A DNA stretch of 64,000 nt from Citrobacter freundii (GTDB lineage: Bacteria; Pseudomonadota; Gammaproteobacteria; Enterobacterales; Enterobacteriaceae). Under the pieces are notes generated by a model, which ran no database searches, was not told where the DNA came from, and saw nothing but the letters and a program-made list of their open reading frames with translations. This document shows, in pieces, positions 61,110-64,000 of this stretch. The position numbers and the translations under genes were made by a program. The DNA is taken from positions 1,860,001 through 1,924,000 of the forward strand of contig NZ_CP099222.1 of NCBI RefSeq assembly GCF_029717145.1. The letters are read 5' to 3'. Position 1 is the first letter of the stretch; every line of letters begins with the position of its first letter.

Positions 61110-61721
61110 GTGATAGGCAGACTCAGAGGCATCATTCTCGAAAAACAACCCCCGTTGGTTCTTCTGGAAATGGGTGGCGTAGGCTATGAAGTGCATATGC
61201 CGATGACCTGTTTTTACGAGCTGCCGGAAGCCGGGCAGGAAGCGATTGTTTTCACCCATTTTGTGGTGCGTGAAGATGCGCAGCTGCTGTACGGGTTTAA
61301 CAACAAGCAGGAACGCACGCTGTTTAAAGAGCTGATTAAAACCAACGGCGTTGGACCGAAGCTGGCGCTGGCGATCCTCTCCGGCATGTCGGCGCAGCAG
61401 TTCGTTAACGCGGTTGAACGTGAAGAGCTCGGGGCGCTGGTGAAACTGCCGGGTATCGGTAAGAAAACCGCTGAGCGCCTGATTGTTGAAATGAAAGACC
61501 GCTTTAAAGGCCTGCATGGCGATCTGTTCACACCGGCGGCCGATCTGGTGCTGACGTCACCTGCGGGTCCGGTAACGGATGACGCCGAACAGGAAGCGGT
61601 TGCTGCGCTGGTGGCGCTGGGCTATAAACCACAGGAAGCCAGCCGCATGGTGAGCAAAATAGCCCGCCCTGATGCCAGCAGTGAAACCCTGATTCGTGAA
61701 GCGCTCCGCGCTGCATTGTGA
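61110..61721 (+). CDS. ruvA: Holliday junction-binding protein RuvA
   Basis: A 203-residue protein starting with GTG. It forms tetramers that hold the four-way junction and load RuvB. N-terminal OB domain ([20 protein letters not shown]), two helix-hairpin-helix motifs ([14 protein letters not shown] and [15 protein letters not shown]), and a C-terminal RuvB-binding domain. It is SOS-induced through the upstream LexA box and lies eight bases ahead of ruvB. Confidence 0.98.
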   Translation: MIGRLRGIILEKQPPLVLLEMGGVGYEVHMPMTCFYELPEAGQEAIVFTHFVVREDAQLLYGFNNKQERTLFKELIKTNGVGPKLALAILSGMSAQQFVNAVEREELGALVKLPGIGKKTAERLIVEMKDRFKGLHGDLFTPAADLVLTSPAGPVTDDAEQEAVAALVALGYKPQEASRMVSKIARPDASSETLIREALRAAL

Positions 61722-61726
61722 GGTAA

Positions 61727-62740
<1,014 letters not shown>

Positions 62741-62749
62741 GTTTTTTAT

Positions 62750-62820
62750 GCCGGATGGCAGCTTGCCTAATCCGGCCTACCTGTGAACGTAGGCCTGATA
62801 CGCGAAGCGCCATCAGGCAA
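62750..62820. repeat. REP/BIME-type palindromic element
   Basis: Two REP units in opposite orientation, GCCGGATGGCAGCTTGCC with its partner CCTAATCCGGCC, and GTAGGCCTGATA with GCGCCATCAGGC, between the converging ruvB and znuB genes. Typical of E. coli, Salmonella and Citrobacter intergenic REP sequences; may protect the ends of both transcripts. Confidence 0.88.
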
Positions 62821-62827
62821 CACACTC

Positions 62828-63613
62828 TTAGCTCGCTTGCTTTTTCATCATGCTGAAAATAAACATCAGCGCGGCACACAGCACCACGGAGGGCCCTGCT
62901 GGCGTATCATAGAACGCTGAGAACGTCAGGCCGCCCGTCACCGCTATCATCCCCACGCCCACGGCAACACCGGCCATCTGCTCAGGCGTACGCGCAAAAC
63001 GGCGTGCGGTGGCAGCAGGAATAATCAGCAGCGACGTAATAATGAGCGCGCCGACAAACTTCATCGCCACACCAATTGTTAACGCAGTGACCAGCATCAG
63101 CAGCAGCTTCACGCGTTGCAGCTTCACGCCATCGACAAAGGCGAGATCCGGGCTGATGGTCATTGACAGCAGGTTGCGCCATTGCCAGAAGAGAATGGCT
63201 AGCACAATGACAACACCAATGGCGATGGAGATCAGATCTTCCGGCGTCACGGCAAGCAGGTCACCGAACAGATAGGCCATCAAATCCACACGGATATTCG
63301 ACATCAGGCTGACGACCACCAGGCCCAGTGACAGAGCGCTGTGCGCCATAATGCCGAGCAAGGTGTCTATGGCGAGGTGAGGGCGCTTCTCCAGCCACAC
63401 CAGACCCGCTGCCAGCATCAGAGTGACTGCGATAACCGCATAGAACGGGTTTACATCTAACAGCAGACCAAAGGCCACACCCAGCAGTGACGCGTGCGCC
63501 AGCGTGTCGCCAAAATAAGACATCCGACGCCAGACCACAAACGATCCCAGCGGGCCAGCGGCGCAGGCCAGCATGATCCCGGCTAACCAACCGGGTAATA
63601 ACAATTCAATCAT
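62828..63613 (-). CDS. znuB: Zinc ABC transporter permease ZnuB
   Basis: A 261-residue inner-membrane permease (ABC-3 family) of the high-affinity zinc importer ZnuABC, with eight or so membrane segments. The coupling region is around [20 protein letters not shown], as in other zinc permeases. It overlaps znuC by four bases. Regulation is by Zur at znuA/znuC, outside the window. Confidence 0.96.
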   Translation of the reverse strand: MIELLLPGWLAGIMLACAAGPLGSFVVWRRMSYFGDTLAHASLLGVAFGLLLDVNPFYAVIAVTLMLAAGLVWLEKRPHLAIDTLLGIMAHSALSLGLVVVSLMSNIRVDLMAYLFGDLLAVTPEDLISIAIGVVIVLAILFWQWRNLLSMTISPDLAFVDGVKLQRVKLLLMLVTALTIGVAMKFVGALIITSLLIIPAATARRFARTPEQMAGVAVGVGMIAVTGGLTFSAFYDTPAGPSVVLCAALMFIFSMMKKQAS

Positions 63614-64000
63614 GAGTGACCATTTCCCCGGCGTAATACGATACGACCCTGTAAATCATGGCGATGATTATGATTGTGACGGTAAATTCCGAGTTGCTCG
63701 GCACCGCGTTGCCCGAACATAGAGATAAATTCCGGGTGCATAGAGACCACTTCCGGCGTGCCGGAGCAGCAAATATGGTGGTTGAGGCACAGCACTTCGT
63801 CGGTCTTCGCCATCACCAGATGCAAATCATGCGAGACCATCAGTACGGCGCAATCGAGTTCACGGCGAAGCTGGTCGATAAGGTCATACAATGCGACCTG
63901 ACCATTGACATCCACACCCTGAGTGGGTTCATCCAGCACCAGCAGCTGTGGTTTATTCAGCAATGCGCGAGCCAGCAGGACGCGCTGCGTTTCCCCGCCG
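63610..64000 (-). CDS. znuC: Zinc ABC transporter ATPase ZnuC, C-terminal part
   Basis: The window ends inside the gene; about 130 C-terminal residues are seen. The signature region ([15 protein letters not shown]), Walker B ([12 protein letters not shown]) and the H-loop ([11 protein letters not shown]) are visible, and the His-rich tail ([12 protein letters not shown]) is typical of ZnuC. It powers zinc uptake through ZnuB with the periplasmic ZnuA. Confidence 0.96.
   Translation of the reverse strand, partial: GGETQRVLLARALLNKPQLLVLDEPTQGVDVNGQVALYDLIDQLRRELDCAVLMVSHDLHLVMAKTDEVLCLNHHICCSGTPEVVSMHPEFISMFGQRGAEQLGIYRHNHNHRHDLQGRIVLRRGNGHS

Overview
The window is an enterobacterial chromosome segment (about 50% GC) carrying one lambdoid, siphovirus-type prophage of about 51.6 kb. 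The flanking genes (ptrB, exoX, yobB, holE, yobA, yebZ, yebY, sdsR; yecD, aspS, nudB, yebC, ruvC, ruvA, ruvB, znuB, znuC) are close to E. coli and Salmonella versions but identical to neither. Citrobacter or a near relative is my best guess, and it is not proven.

Layout. 1-4945: chromosome (ptrB 3' part, exoX, yobB, holE, the copper-related yobA-yebZ-yebY operon, the small RNA SdsR). About 4946-56560: prophage. About 56560-64000: chromosome, starting with a stub of yecE cut by the prophage, then yecD, aspS-nudB-yebC-ruvC, ruvAB, a REP element, and znuB with the end of znuC.

Prophage. The early left arm is Rac-like: int, xis, small genes, recT, recE and a ydaE-like gene, read leftwards from a recognisable pL. 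The immunity region holds a CI-type repressor, divergent pRM/pR promoters with ATCGC-N4-GCGAT operators, a YdaS/Cro-like gene and a YdaT/CII-like gene. Downstream of cI lie a 23-codon membrane-peptide ORF flanked by a 25-bp direct repeat and a P63C/BstA-like gene split by an IS3-family element. The right arm has a replication gene with iteron-like repeats, a DnaC-like loader, a chain of overlapping small genes including a PAPS-reductase-like enzyme, NinG and a Q antiterminator. Q should act at a clear late promoter, opening lysis, packaging, head, tail tube and lambda-type tail-tip (M, L, K, I, J) genes. The late operon contains a programmed -1 frameshift in the tail chaperone genes and several accessory inserts: a KilA-N gene, a lipoprotein, a Panacea-type putative toxin-antitoxin pair and a small unknown gene. 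The tail-fibre gene is broken by IS1. The right end has a LexA-controlled pair that includes a HumD (pre-processed UmuD') homologue.

Most notable: the prophage joins sdsR to yecE. In E. coli and Salmonella these are far apart, and both flanks seen here face the same interval between them. The two prophage ends also carry different integrase arm-site motifs. This is the expected junction of recombination between two prophages (tandem duplication or excised circle), unless it is a species-specific gene order or an assembly chimera. Other leads are the interrupted BstA-like defence gene with aba-like repeats, the Panacea pair, and a conserved leader shared by two unlinked accessory genes.
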